From: Alphaproteobacteria bacterium
GTDB taxonomy: Bacteria; Pseudomonadota; Alphaproteobacteria; CALKHQ01
Direction: 5' to 3'
DNA length: 61,952 bases
NCBI GenBank assembly: GCA_041396705.1
Contig: JAWKYB010000024.1
Location: 1 to 61,952 of the forward strand
The notes below the pieces were generated by a model. It ran no database searches. It saw nothing but the letters and a program-made list of their open reading frames with translations, and was not told the origin of the DNA. Below are positions 23,965-33,960 of the stretch, piece after piece. Numbering within the stretch: position 1 is the first letter of the stretch; each line of letters opens with the position of its first letter. The position numbers and the translations under genes are program-made.

Positions 23965-26900
23965 TCAGCCGCCGCAGCCGATGTCCTCAACATGGATGTC
24001 CGTCAATAGCATCGCGTATTCTGCGCCGGCAGGTGTCATCATCTTGATCTCGGCGACACCGGCGTTGCCCGGACGACCGTACCACAGCGAAGCGATGCGC
24101 CCGTCCGCCAGGACGCAAGGCGCTGCGTCGCCCTGGAACTGTGGGCTGATCGGTACCGGCGGCGTATCGGGTGCCAACCGCCAGATGCCGTCCGTCCAGC
24201 GCGACTCGAAGACGATGCTGCCGTCGGGCGCATAGTCTGGATGGTGCAGCGCACCGCCGGGCGCATAGCCGGGCGGCGCGTCGGCCGGCGTCAGCACCAC
24301 CCGGAAGGCGGAGCCGTCGGTCGCCGCCTCGCACAGCGCCGTGCCCTCGACGCCGTAGGGCTGGTCGCCGCAGTCGAACACCACCCGCGCGCCGTCGGCC
24401 GAGATCGCTGCGGTGTGGTTGTAGGCATAGGGCGAGTCCCCGGTCAGCAGCACCGGCTCGCTCCAGCGCCCGCCCGGCCCGTCGGCCACGCGCGCGACCG
24501 CCCACAGGTCGGTCGGGTGCGGCCCGGCCGCCGGATACACCACCAGCCCGCCGCCCGCCGCGATCGCGCCGAAGCCCTCGGGATGGACCACGCCCGCCGG
24601 CGTGCGCACCGCTTCGCCGGCCGAGAGGTCGGCCGCGGCCACGGCCAAGCACGGCCAGCCGGCGCACTCGGGATCGAAGCGCTGGGTGCCGAGCAGCAGC
24701 CATTCGCCGTCGGGCGCGATCCCGATCCAGTCGTCCGGCGCCTGTCCGCCCGCGGCGTCGAGCGCCAGCGTCACGTCCGCGGCGGTCGCGCCCGCCGCCG
24801 CGTCCTGCCGCCACAGCCGTCGCGAGCCCAGCGCCTCGTCATATGTCTCGAAGACGATCGTGCCCGCGCCGGACGCCGCCGCGCTGCTGCCGGCGGTCGC
24901 CGCCGGCACCCCGAACAGCCCGCCCGGCCGCGGCGCGTCCGGCGCCGCCGACGTCACGTTCGCCGGCACCGCTGCGGAGGCGCTATCGGGTGCTGCACCG
25001 GGGCCGGGGGCCGCACCAACGGCGCCGTCGCTGAACGCCAGCGGCGGGGCATCGATCAGCGCCGGCAGACTGCCGACCAGCAGCACGCCGCCGGCATCCG
25101 CCTGCAGCGCCGTGCCCGGCGCGACGATCACCGAAACACCGCCGTCTCCCTTCTCGACCGCCACGTCGTAGCCGCCGCCCGGCGCCAACCCGGCGACCAG
25201 GTGCGTCGTCGTGCCCGCCGGCGCGGTGTAGCGCAACCGCTCCGGCGGCGCCCCGAGCGCGACCGGAAACAGCACCGCGACGCCGCCGACGGCCGCCCCC
25301 GCGAATGCGCCGTCGTCGCTTTCCAGCGCCACCGGCATCGACACGGCCGCGCCGCCGTCCGCTCCCTGCAGCACGTGCAGGAAGCGCGTCTCGCTTGGAT
25401 CCCCCGGCGCTTCGACCATCAGCTTGAACCGCATCGGCTCGCCCAGCGCCATCGTGTCGACCGGCGCATCCACCGGCGCGACCACCGGTTCCGCCCCGGC
25501 CGGCAGCAGCGTGTCGACCACCAGCCGCTGTCCGTCGGCGGTGGTCATGACGGTACGCGAGCCGTCGACCGCGGCGTCGGCGGGGAAGTTGAGCCAGAAC
25601 CGCTTGAACCGCCCAGCGGTGCGCGAGGCGGCGCGGTCGTAGACCACGATCGTGTCCGGTGCCAGCCAGGCGATCGACCGGCTGGCATGGGCGATGTCCA
25701 TCGCACCCTCGTCAGCCGAGTTGTACAGGTTGGTCGCGTCGCCGGTGACGTATGCGAAGCCCGGCGCCACGCTCAGCGCCAGGATCGTCGGATCGCCGGC
25801 CGCGACATACTCCCATTGCGAGCCGCGCAGGTAGAGCTGGCTGCGATAGTCGCCGGGTACGTTGGAGTACGGTTCGTCGTTCTGCAGCGCCAGCGTGTTC
25901 TGCTGGTCGGAACTGGGGTAGTAGAAGTCGTCGCTCGGGTCGTCGTCGCCGTACTCGCCGCCATAGCCGACCAGCCCCTTGGTCAGCCATTCGCCGTCGC
26001 GGTAGAAGCCGAAGCCGTTGCCGTCGCCGAACTGGTGGTCGATCGAGATCCAGCCGAGCCCGTAGGTGAACCAGCTCGCGTCCTCGTCCCAGCCGGTGCG
26101 CACCGACAGCCGCCCGATGCCGGGCGCGAAGTGCATCGTCGGCAGCGCCGGCCGCGGGTCCGCCGCCGCCGGCGCCTCCGGGTCGAACAGCATGAAGTAG
26201 AGGATGGCGGTCAGCAGCGACGAGCCACTGGCGTAGAACACCCGGTCGACCGCCAGCATCTCCTCCCCGCCCATCGGCGTGTGGGTCTCGATCCAGCGGA
26301 TCGCCTCCAGCCGCGCCTCGTTCCCGCCCGCCTGGTCGTACAGCGCCAGCGGCCCGAGCAGCGCGATCATGTCGGGCGCCCAGTAGAGCTCGCCGTCGCC
26401 GAACCAGAACGGCTCGTACACCGGGCCCCAATATTCGTAGCCCTCCAAGAGCGTGGTGCGCGGGCTGAGGGCGTTCAGATGGGCGGGGATCACCGCGTCC
26501 CAGAACGGGTTGTCGTCCAGCAGCACTTGCGGGCCGAGGCGCGCCGGGTCCTCGACCCCGGCGGTCCTGAGCGCGAGGTGGAACTGCGCCACATAGGCCA
26601 GCGCCTGCGGGCTGTACTCGAACCCCTCCGGCGCCATGCCGCCGGCGGCATCTGTACGCAAGAGCCGGTCGGTCATGTAGAGATGCGCCCCGGCCGCGAC
26701 CCCGGCATAGGCGCCGAGTTCCCCGCCCGGGTCGTCGGCCGGGTCGAGCGCGAGCGCCATCAGCCCGAGGTTGCGCATGTGCGAGGTGAAGTAGTTGTTC
26801 CCCGCCCAGCGCAGCGCCAGGCGATCGGCGACCAGCGCCGGGTCGTTAATCAGCCCGACCGGCGTCGGGTGGTTGTAGCCCTCGGTGACGATCTCGTCGG

Positions 26901-27507
26901 CCCAGCGCAGGAACACCCGGCGGATCGTCGCCTTGTCGTCGGCGGACAGCGACGGGTAGATCCAGTCGACGGTCAGCGGCCAGGCCTCGCCCCACCAGCG
27001 CGCACGGTCGCTGAACGGCGCCATGAATTCGGGATCGCGGTAGGGTTCGCCGGCCGCCGGCCCCTTCGCCGCTTCGCGGATCATGTCCATCAGCAGGGTC
27101 CGTGCCCGCGCGGCATAGTCCGCCCGCGCCGCCGGGTCCGGATCGACCAGCGACAGGAAGGCGAACAGCTCGGCATAGCTTTCGGTCGGATAGGCCTCCC
27201 AGTAGCGCTGGCCGGTGTCCTCGCCGGGCACCCGGCCCTCGTCCATGTCCGCCTTCATCCGCTCCGCGAGCGGCGCCAGCCCGTCCCGCCAGATCGGATT
27301 GTCGGCGGTCGCCCAGGACCGCAGCCGCGGCAGGTCGTCGGCCGTCAGCCAGAGGCGGGGATGGTCGGCGCGCGGCGCGACCGGGTCGTCCGGTTGCGCC
27401 TTGGTTGCGGCGATGCCGGAAAGCGCCGCGACCAGCGCGACGAGCAGCAGCATCCATAGGCGACATCGGCCGGCATCCGGCTCACGTGACGGCATCGCGC
27501 AGGACAT
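23965..27507 (-). CDS. Heparinase II/III-like protein fused to a TolB-like propeller
   Basis: 1180-residue exported protein. An N-terminal signal/anchor (LWMLLLVALVAALSGIAATKAQ) is followed by a lyase-type alpha/alpha toroid: DHPRLWLTADDLPRLRSWA, then YYWEAYPTESYAELFAFLSL-like helices and AGNNYFTSHMRNLGLMALAL. A heparinase II/III-like beta-sandwich follows (WFTYGLGWISIDHQFGDGNGFGFYRDGEWLTKG). The His in SIDHQFGDGN and Tyr around ATNLYNSADEG are candidate catalytic residues. After a Pro/Ala-rich linker (~850-900) come propeller repeats typical of TolB/WD40-like PD40 (DDWIGIAPDGEWLLLGTQRF, YNHTAAISADGARVVFDC, HHPDYAPDGSIVFES). Expected activity: cleavage or recognition of acidic polysaccharide; unproven. 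Start 27507 has GAGGG 8 bases upstream. Confidence 0.75.
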   Translation of the reverse strand: MSCAMPSREPDAGRCRLWMLLLVALVAALSGIAATKAQPDDPVAPRADHPRLWLTADDLPRLRSWATADNPIWRDGLAPLAERMKADMDEGRVPGEDTGQRYWEAYPTESYAELFAFLSLVDPDPAARADYAARARTLLMDMIREAAKGPAAGEPYRDPEFMAPFSDRARWWGEAWPLTVDWIYPSLSADDKATIRRVFLRWADEIVTEGYNHPTPVGLINDPALVADRLALRWAGNNYFTSHMRNLGLMALALDPADDPGGELGAYAGVAAGAHLYMTDRLLRTDAAGGMAPEGFEYSPQALAYVAQFHLALRTAGVEDPARLGPQVLLDDNPFWDAVIPAHLNALSPRTTLLEGYEYWGPVYEPFWFGDGELYWAPDMIALLGPLALYDQAGGNEARLEAIRWIETHTPMGGEEMLAVDRVFYASGSSLLTAILYFMLFDPEAPAAADPRPALPTMHFAPGIGRLSVRTGWDEDASWFTYGLGWISIDHQFGDGNGFGFYRDGEWLTKGLVGYGGEYGDDDPSDDFYYPSSDQQNTLALQNDEPYSNVPGDYRSQLYLRGSQWEYVAAGDPTILALSVAPGFAYVTGDATNLYNSADEGAMDIAHASRSIAWLAPDTIVVYDRAASRTAGRFKRFWLNFPADAAVDGSRTVMTTADGQRLVVDTLLPAGAEPVVAPVDAPVDTMALGEPMRFKLMVEAPGDPSETRFLHVLQGADGGAAVSMPVALESDDGAFAGAAVGGVAVLFPVALGAPPERLRYTAPAGTTTHLVAGLAPGGGYDVAVEKGDGGVSVIVAPGTALQADAGGVLLVGSLPALIDAPPLAFSDGAVGAAPGPGAAPDSASAAVPANVTSAAPDAPRPGGLFGVPAATAGSSAAASGAGTIVFETYDEALGSRRLWRQDAAAGATAADVTLALDAAGGQAPDDWIGIAPDGEWLLLGTQRFDPECAGWPCLAVAAADLSAGEAVRTPAGVVHPEGFGAIAAGGGLVVYPAAGPHPTDLWAVARVADGPGGRWSEPVLLTGDSPYAYNHTAAISADGARVVFDCGDQPYGVEGTALCEAATDGSAFRVVLTPADAPPGYAPGGALHHPDYAPDGSIVFESRWTDGIWRLAPDTPPVPISPQFQGDAAPCVLADGRIASLWYGRPGNAGVAEIKMMTPAGAEYAMLLTDIHVEDIGCGG

Positions 27508-27803
27508 CGGACCAGCCCTCTTTGGCACACGGTTTCCTGCCCGTGCCCGCCACCCGGAAAGCTTGCCACAGCGGCAGGGCGGCCACAATCGCCCGCCGCA
27601 GAGGCCGCGGCGCCACGTCAGCCGACGCACGTCCCGCAGCGCGCCATCGCTTGCCCGATCCCCCGCCGCCATGGCACGCTGCGCCGCACGTGGAACCCGG
27701 TTGGCGCCGCCCGAAGCCGCGGCGGCGCCCAAGCAAAGGCCTCAGCCGGAAGCCCGTTCCGCGTCGCCAGGAAATTCCGCGCATCTTCGGGGAGGATTCG
27801 GCC
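27508..27803. other. Divergent intergenic region, no gene seen
   Basis: 296 bases between the heparinase-like gene (minus) and the DegT gene (plus). It is uniformly G+C-rich, with no recognisable RNA gene and no convincing sigma-70 boxes. GGGGAGGATTCGGCC just before 27804 is the DegT ribosome binding site. Confidence 0.5.
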
Positions 27804-29044
27804 ATGTACATCGTGGGCGAGGAAGAGGTCGAGGCGCTCGCGCAGGTGGTGCGGTCGGGCGCCCTGTTCCGCTACGGGGTCGGCGGCGAGTGCGACCGGT
27901 TCGAGAAGCGCTATGCCGAATGGCTGGGCACGAAGCACGTGGCCCTGACCTCCAGCGGCACCTTCGCGCTGACCGCCTCGCTGATCGCGCTGGGCATCGG
28001 GCCGGGCGACGAGGTGCTGGTGCCGGCCCATACCTATATGGCGACGGCGACCTCGGTGCTGGCCGCCGGCGCAGTCCGGTGATCGTCGACGTCGACGAGG
28101 TCGATCACCATCGACCCGGTGGCGGTCGAGGCCGCGATCGGCCCGCGCACTCGGGCAGTGATCGGTGCACATGGGGGGCACGGCCTGCGACATGGACGCG
28201 ATCATGGCCGTGGCCGGCCGACACGGCCTGCACGTGCTGGAGGACACATGCCAGGGCGTCGGCGGAGGCTACAAGGGCCGCAAGCTCGGCACCATCGGCC
28301 ACATCGGCGCGTTCAGCTTCAACTTCTACAAGAACATGACCGCCGGCGAGGGCGGCGGCGTGTGCACCGCCGACGACGCGCTGGCGGAGCGGGCGCTGCT
28401 GCGCCATCGACCCGTGCCATTTCTACTGGACCGGCCGCGAGAAGGACCAGAAGCCGTTCGCCCACAACGGCGGGCGGGCGTCAAGGCTGGTCGGCGCGAT
28501 GCTGAACGTGCAGCTCGACCGCCTGCCCGGCATGATCGCCGCGATGCAGGCGGAGCGGCGGACGATCCTGGACGGCGCAACCTTCCCCAGGCAACCTCGG
28601 GCTGAAGGTGGCGAATGAATGCGCCCGACGACGACTGCGCCGCCCACGTGTTCCAGCTGCCCACGGCGGAGGCGGCCAGGACCTTCGTCTCGGTGTTCCC
28701 CAATGTCATCGCCGGCAAGACCGGCCGCCACACCTACACCGAGTGGGACCAGGTGTTGATGGGCGAAGGCGCCGGCCACCCGGCGATGAACCCATACAAC
28801 ATGGACGCCAACCGCGACTGTCGCCGCGCCTATGCGAAGGACATGTGCGCCGCTCGCTCGACATCCTCAACCGCACACGGTGATGGTGCCGACCCACCCG
28901 AAGCACGGCCCGGCCGAGATCGAGGCCATCGTCCACAACATCGACGTCGCCGCCGGGTGGCTGGGCGTTATGGCCCGCGCAAACGCCGCTGCACCAAAAG
29001 CCGACCCGCTCGACGCGCAGAAGTTCGACATGACGGTGGACTAG
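27804..29044 (+). pseudogene. DegT/DnrJ/EryC1/StrS aminotransferase, multiply frameshifted
   Basis: Across three frames the protein is a nearly complete PLP-dependent sugar aminotransferase of about 410 residues. It begins MYIVGEEEVEALAQVVRSG at an ATG with GGGGAGG upstream. HVALTSSGTFALTASLIALGIGPGDEVLVPA runs clean to 28070, then come VIVDVDE, SITIDPVAVEAAIG, MGGTACDMDAIMAV and AFSFNFYKNMTAGEGGG with the PLP lysine. DPCHFYWTGREKD, NLGLKVANECAPDDDCAAHVFQLP and TVMVPTHPKHGPAEIEAIVHNI complete it. At least seven indels occur, several of them one base in C or G runs (e.g. near 28077 and 28100). In function it would make an amino sugar for surface glycans. Confidence 0.85.
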
Positions 29045-29118
29045 CGGGGCATCTGGTTTGTGAACGGTACGAAGACGATGAGCCGGCCGCGGGCGGATCG
29101 TGTAAGGTCCGCCCGTCA

Positions 29119-30125
29119 ATGCCGCGTTACTGGTGGGTCAATCACAAGCAGACGCACCGTCAGGAGATTGACGGGCGATATCTGTGGTCGCCCTAAGCGC
29201 CTAAGCAACGGCAGGCGCAATCAGTTCTACGTCCCAGCATGCGCCGGGCGGCGCCAGGTGACTTCGTGTTGTCATATGCGGGCGGCACGATCGCCTATGT
29301 TGGGCGTGTCACCGAGTTTGCGTTTACCGCACCGAAGCCAGAGGAGTTTGGCACCACCGGCGGCTGTTGGAGCGACGAGGGCTGGCTGCTGCCGGTTTAT
29401 TGGACGCCTCTCACTACGCCCGGTTCGCCCGAAGGCGACTGTTCGAAACGCTTCGCCCTCTGCTGCCTTGATACGCGCCAATCAACGCCTCAACCGGCGA
29501 CGGCTTACAGAATGCCTATCTGGCCGAGATCCCCGAAGAGATGTTCGCTGCAGATGACGGCTATGCCGCACTACAGCCCCGAATTGCTGGCACGCGGTGG
29601 GGCGAATAGTCTCGGCTTTGACATAGTCAAAGGAACGCCTGGAAGACGCAGTCGAAGCCGCCCTTCGGGTGGGACTCAGGCCTGAGCGAGACGCAACGTG
29701 AAAGCATCATCCAGGCACGTCGCGGGCAAGGCCGGTTTCGGCGCGAAGTCGCTGCTGTGGAGCCAACTTGCCGACTGACAGACATTACAAATCAAACCTG
29801 TTGATTGCCAGTCACATCAAGCCTTGGCGTCTGTGCCAGACCGCCGACGAGAGATTAGACGGCATGAATGGCCTGATGCTGACGCCGGATGCCGATCATC
29901 TATTCGACCGCGGCTATATCAGCTTCGAAGATGGCGGCCGCGTGCTGGTTTCAGATCCGGGTCGATCGTGAGGACCTACGCAGGCTGGGTTTCGAGCAAC
30001 TGGCATGGCAGCGCTTTGGCTTTGCAGAAGCACCGGCCGTGTGGAATACGGGCAAGTTCACCGACCAGCAGTCCAGATATCTCGCGTATCATCGAGAAGC
30101 GGTGTTTGTGAGCGCGCCGATTTGA
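29119..30125 (+). pseudogene. HNH endonuclease with EVE-like N-terminus, frameshifted
   Basis: Reassembled over frames it starts PRYWWVNHKQTHRQEIDGRYLWSP, continues KRLSNGRRNQFY, and then APGDFVLSYAGGTIAYVGRVTEFAF. This is the N-terminal layout of a restriction-type HNH family I know as a YWWVNxxQT...YLWSPK protein. A middle segment reads ARRRLFETLRPLLP, then an in-frame stop, then APINASTGDGLQNAYLAEIPEEM. The C-terminal HNH region is NLLIASHIKPWRLCQTADERLDGMNGLMLTPDADHLFDRGYISF; the final part (FGFAEAPAVWNTGKFTDQQSRYLAYHREAVF) ends at 30125. At least five shifts and stops are seen. Probably a DNA-targeting defence nuclease, inactive as sequenced. Confidence 0.8.
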
Positions 30126-30144
30126 CCCGTCCGTCTGCTCGGCC

Positions 30145-30663
30145 CTACTCCGCCGCTGCGCGCTTCGGCAGTTTCCAGTTCGGCCGGGGGAAGTGGCAAG
30201 TGTAGCCCCAGGGCTGGCGTAGCAGGTAGTCCTGGTGCTCCGGCTCGGCCTGCCAGAACGGGCCGAGCGGCGCCAGTTCGGTGACCACCTTGCCGGGCCA
30301 CAGGCCGGAGGCCTCGACGTCGGCGATGGTGTCCTCGGCCACCCGGCGCTGGTCCTCGTCGGCATAGAAGATTGCCGAGCGGTAGCTCATGCCGATGTCG
30401 TTGCCCTGGCGGTTGGGCGTGGTCGGGTCGTGGATCTGGAAGAAGAATTCCAGGATGTCGCGAAAGCTGGTCTGGGTCGGGTCGAACAGGATCTCGATCG
30501 CCTCGGCGTGGGTGCCGTGGTTGCGATAGGTCGCATTCGCCACATCGCCGCCGGAATAGCCGACGCGGGTCTTCGCCACGCCGGGCAGGCGCCGGATCAG
30601 GTCCTGCATGCCCCAGAAGCAGCCGCCGGCCAGAACGGCCTTCTCCAGCCTGGTCTCGGACAT
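30145..30663 (-). CDS. msrA: Peptide-methionine (S)-S-oxide reductase
   Basis: 172-residue MsrA that reduces methionine-S-sulfoxide in proteins. Catalytic Cys15 is in AGGCFWGMQDL. Other landmarks are VGYSGGDVANATYRNHGTHAEAIEI, the QIHDPTTPNRQGNDIGMSYRSAIFY segment, and the C-terminal FWQAEPEHQDYL. There are no extra C-terminal resolving cysteines apart from one near YTCHFPRP. Start 30663 has a perfect GGAGGAG upstream. No MsrB fusion. Confidence 0.96.
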   Translation of the reverse strand: MSETRLEKAVLAGGCFWGMQDLIRRLPGVAKTRVGYSGGDVANATYRNHGTHAEAIEILFDPTQTSFRDILEFFFQIHDPTTPNRQGNDIGMSYRSAIFYADEDQRRVAEDTIADVEASGLWPGKVVTELAPLGPFWQAEPEHQDYLLRQPWGYTCHFPRPNWKLPKRAAAE

Positions 30664-30824
30664 CGCGATCTCCTCCTGCACATGGCGGGGCCAAGGCGCC
30701 CGCGGCGACAAACATGGGGCGCGCGTGCAGGATTGTCGAGATCGCGCGCCGGCCGCACGCGCGACGGCGACGGGGAGCGCCGGCTTGCCGTCAGCCACTG
30801 CGGTCGGCCGCGCAGCGTCGACCC

Positions 30825-31592
30825 TCAGCTTGCCGGCATCGCGGGACACGCTGCCGCCGCCAGCACGGGCGCCAGGCCGGCCGGCTGCACCAGCACGGCG
30901 CAGCCCTCATCTGCCGCCGGCCGGTCGGCGGTGAAGCGTGCCGTGCCGCCGGACCACCCGCCCAAGCGCTCGAGCCCGGTCACCACATGGTGGTTGGTCA
31001 GGTCCTTGCCATGGTTCTCGCCGCGCTCGACGGCGGTGGTGCGCCGAACGAGATAGCGGACCAGCCACACGTCCGCCGGCGTGGCCGCGGCGCCGTCGAG
31101 CGCGACCGCGATCCCGCCGGCCTCGGCCGTGACCGCAAGGCTCGCCCGCGCTTCGCCCGCCGCGGCCGCGATCGCCGCCTCGACATCGTCGCGCGCGCTG
31201 CCCACCGCCTCGGCACGGCCGCCGATCACCATCTGCGGGGTATAGACGCCGCCGGTGCCGCGCAGGGCCTGGTTGTAGGCCACCTGGCGCGCGGTATGGG
31301 CGGCAGCCGAGAACGGGTCGCGCCACTGGCCGGCGCTGCCGTAGACCAGGTTGTCCCAGTAGTCGACGTGCCATTCCAGCGCGACGATGCCGGGCCGGCC
31401 CGCCAGCTCGCCCAGGTAGGCCTCGGCCGGCGGACAGCTGTAGCAGGACTGCGAGGTGAACAGCTCGACCACCACCGGCCGGGCCGGGTCGGGTGCCGCC
31501 GGCTCGGACCAGGCCGCGTTGCGATGGGCGAGGCCGGCCAGCGCGACCAGCGCGCCGGCGGTCAGGAACAGGCACAGGCGTGTCCGCAGCAT
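30825..31592 (-). CDS. DUF1223 thioredoxin-fold secreted protein
   Basis: 255 residues with an N-terminal signal (MLRTRLCLFLTAGALVALAGLA) and a thioredoxin-like domain. Its motif is VVELFTSQSCYSCPPAEAYL, with C50/C53 forming CxxC, and it is typical of DUF1223. WHVDYWDNLVYGSAGQWRDPFS and YTPQMVIGG (cis-Pro loop) follow. A redox-active periplasmic role is a fair inference, since msrA lies downstream on the same strand, 161 bases away. Start 31592 has GGAGG 9 bases upstream. Confidence 0.88.
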   Translation of the reverse strand: MLRTRLCLFLTAGALVALAGLAHRNAAWSEPAAPDPARPVVVELFTSQSCYSCPPAEAYLGELAGRPGIVALEWHVDYWDNLVYGSAGQWRDPFSAAAHTARQVAYNQALRGTGGVYTPQMVIGGRAEAVGSARDDVEAAIAAAAGEARASLAVTAEAGGIAVALDGAAATPADVWLVRYLVRRTTAVERGENHGKDLTNHHVVTGLERLGGWSGGTARFTADRPAADEGCAVLVQPAGLAPVLAAAACPAMPAS

Positions 31593-31772
31593 CCGCGTGA
31601 ACCTCCATCGGCGGGACCGTCGCCAGCCAACCATGGGCGGCAGGGCGGCGGAAGTCGCGGTCGCGCGGTTGTGTGAACGATTGACCGCCGCCGGCGGTCA
31701 TGCGCCAGATCAAGGCCGCCGGGCGGCGCACCGGGCATCGTGGCCGCGATGCCCACAGCCGGACGACACGCC

Positions 31773-33053
31773 ATGCCACGCCCGATCCGCACGTCCCGCC
31801 CCGCCGCGCTGCCGGCGCTCGCCCTCGCCGCCTTCGTCGCAATCGCCTGTGCGTCCGGCGCCGGCGCGACCGACCCGCGCTGGCCGGCGACCCGCACCGG
31901 GATCATGCCGTTCAGCGACCAGTTCGGCCAGGTCACCGACGCGCAGCTGCGCTTCGCCGCCACGCACTTCGCCGGCGTGCAGAAGATGACGGCGTCGCAG
32001 ACCGCGGTGCTGAAGGCCGCCAACCCGGCCTTCATCGTGCTGAACTACCGGCTCGGCAACGGCATCGGCATCGACACGCTGATCGTCGAAGGCGACCGCT
32101 GGGTGCCGGAATATCCGGGCGACGCGGCGCTGCAGGAGCAGTGGTTCTGGCACGACCCCGCCACCGGGCGGCGCGTGGTCAACACCGACTGGGGCTGGTA
32201 CCTGATGAACGTCGGCGACGCCGGCTGGCGCGCCTGGTACCACGACACCGTGCTGGCGCAGCTGCGCATGAACGGCAACGACGGCGTGTTCCTGGATTCG
32301 ATCAACGTGCCGAACTTCCTCGGCGCGGCCGAGGCCTGGGAGCCGGACCTGCCGGCCTACGACCCGCCGTTCGAGGCGATGTGGACCGAGATGATCCGCG
32401 GCCATATCGCCTATCTCGCAGGCCACGAGCTCGGCCGATACCTGCTGGTGCCCAACGTCGGCGGCTGGATCAACGGCCGCGAGGACATGAGCTATTTCGA
32501 CGAGGCCGACGGGGTCTGGGTCGAAGGCTTCGCGCTGTGGGGCGACGACGCGCCGCTGCCCGAGGGCGACTGGCAGCTGCAGCTCAACCGCGTGCTGCGC
32601 GCGACGCGCAACGGTCAGGCGGTCATAACCCAGAGCTATGTCGACGGCGACCGGGCGCGCACCTTCGCCACCGGCAGCTTCCTGCTGGCCAAGGGCGACC
32701 ACAGCTACATCATCCTGCAGGGCGGCGCGGCGATGGACTGGCCGGCCCAGTACGAGATCCCGATCGGCGCGCCGGTCGACCGGCCGGCGGGCGACATCCG
32801 CACCTACGACCCGGACGGCGACGGCGTCTATGTGCGGCAGTTCGACAACGCCACCGTCTACGTCAACGCGCGCGGGCCGGACGACGGCGGGCGCCGGGTG
32901 TCGATCCAGACCGCCGGCTGGCTGGCGCTCGCCGAGGGGTCCGGCCGGGTCGAGGTCGACGGCAGCGAGGCCAGTGCCGTCGGCTACCGGCAGGTCGACC
33001 GCATCGAGCTCGACCCGATAAGCGCCGCCATCGTTTTCCGCGCGCGGCCGTGA
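31773..33053 (+). CDS. Putative secreted glycoside hydrolase (TIM-barrel)
   Basis: 426 residues; signal peptide ALALAAFVAIACASGAGA. The mature protein has the layout of predicted alpha/beta-barrel glycosidases (hypothetical GHL-type family). PAFIVLNYRLGNGIG is followed by RVVNTDWGWYLMNVGDAGWRAWYHDTVLA and MNGNDGVFLDSINVPNFLG, whose FLDS Asp is a candidate catalytic residue; GVWVEGFALWGDD gives the candidate acid/base Glu. A C-terminal beta domain (VRQFDNATVYVNARGPDDGG) is as in such enzymes. The start is uncertain (31749 or 31773) and the ribosome binding site poor. Substrate unknown. Confidence 0.7.
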   Translation: MPRPIRTSRPAALPALALAAFVAIACASGAGATDPRWPATRTGIMPFSDQFGQVTDAQLRFAATHFAGVQKMTASQTAVLKAANPAFIVLNYRLGNGIGIDTLIVEGDRWVPEYPGDAALQEQWFWHDPATGRRVVNTDWGWYLMNVGDAGWRAWYHDTVLAQLRMNGNDGVFLDSINVPNFLGAAEAWEPDLPAYDPPFEAMWTEMIRGHIAYLAGHELGRYLLVPNVGGWINGREDMSYFDEADGVWVEGFALWGDDAPLPEGDWQLQLNRVLRATRNGQAVITQSYVDGDRARTFATGSFLLAKGDHSYIILQGGAAMDWPAQYEIPIGAPVDRPAGDIRTYDPDGDGVYVRQFDNATVYVNARGPDDGGRRVSIQTAGWLALAEGSGRVEVDGSEASAVGYRQVDRIELDPISAAIVFRARP

Positions 33054-33060
33054 GACGCGC

Positions 33061-33951
33061 TCAGAACACCCGGCCGCGGAACAGGCCGCTGGGGCGCACG
33101 ATCAGCATCACCACCATGATCGCGAAGGCAACGCCGGTCTTGTAGCTGGGCGACAACAGCGGCTCGGTGCCGAACCAGGGATAGGCGCTGAGCTCTTCTG
33201 CCAGCCCGATGATCATCCCGCCGGCGATGGCGCCGTAGGGCCGGCCGATGCCGCCCAGGATCGCGGCGGCGAACATCGGCAGCAGCAGGTCCCAGCCCAT
33301 GTAGCTGTCCAGGTCGGTGTCCATCGCCAGGAACACGCCGCCGGCCGCCGCCAGCCCGGCGCCGATGATCCAGGTCCACATCACCACCCGTTCGGTGTCG
33401 ATGCCCGATACGCGGGCCAGCGCGGCATCGTCGCTCATCGCGCGCATCGCCTTGCCGATCCGGGTGCGGGTCAGGAACAGGTGCATCGCCACCACCAACA
33501 GCGCGGCGATGCCGACGATGTAGATGTGGCGCTCGAGGATGCGCAGTTCGCCCAGCCCCGACAGCGGGCGCTGGATGCCGCGGGCATAGGACTCGACCTC
33601 GACGCCCCAGATCAGCTGGATCGCCGAGCGCAGCATCAGCGCGACGCCGAACGAGGCGATGACCACGACGATGGTCGGCCGTTCGCGGAACGGCCGGTAG
33701 AACGCCCGGTCGATGCCGACCGCCGCCACCGCGGTACCGAGCATGGCGACGGGCAGCACGACGATGGCCGGCAGACCGGTCAGTGCGACCAGGGTCAGCG
33801 CCAGATAGGCGCCGAGGGTCATCATGTCGCCATGGGCGAAATGGGCGAAGCGCAGGATGCCGAACAGCAGCGACACCCCGATCGCGCCCAGCGTGTAGAT
33901 GCTGCCCAGCACCACCGCCGGGATCAGGTAGAAGTTGATGAACTCCATCAT
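33061..33951 (-). CDS. livH: Branched-chain amino acid ABC transporter permease, LivH type
   Basis: 296-residue inner-membrane permease with eight helices. Hallmarks are LGSIYTLGAIGVSLLFGILRFAHFAHGDMMTLGAYLAL at the N-terminus, RTRIGKAMRAMSDDAALARVSGID as the ATPase-coupling loop, and AAAILGGIGRPYGAIAGGMIIGLAEEL. The gene begins 9 bases past livF. LivM, the second permease, and LivK, the binding protein, are not in the window. The transported amino acid or other ligand is not predictable. Confidence 0.93.
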   Translation of the reverse strand: MMEFINFYLIPAVVLGSIYTLGAIGVSLLFGILRFAHFAHGDMMTLGAYLALTLVALTGLPAIVVLPVAMLGTAVAAVGIDRAFYRPFRERPTIVVVIASFGVALMLRSAIQLIWGVEVESYARGIQRPLSGLGELRILERHIYIVGIAALLVVAMHLFLTRTRIGKAMRAMSDDAALARVSGIDTERVVMWTWIIGAGLAAAGGVFLAMDTDLDSYMGWDLLLPMFAAAILGGIGRPYGAIAGGMIIGLAEELSAYPWFGTEPLLSPSYKTGVAFAIMVVMLIVRPSGLFRGRVF

Positions 33952-33960
33952 GCCGCGGGC

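Noticed and set aside
24241..27459. 1072-codon open frame on the plus strand
   Set aside because: Antisense to the heparinase-like gene; a composition artefact of G+C-rich codons.
27804..30125. Mobile element around the two broken genes
   Set aside because: No transposase, integrase, terminal inverted repeats or target duplications seen.
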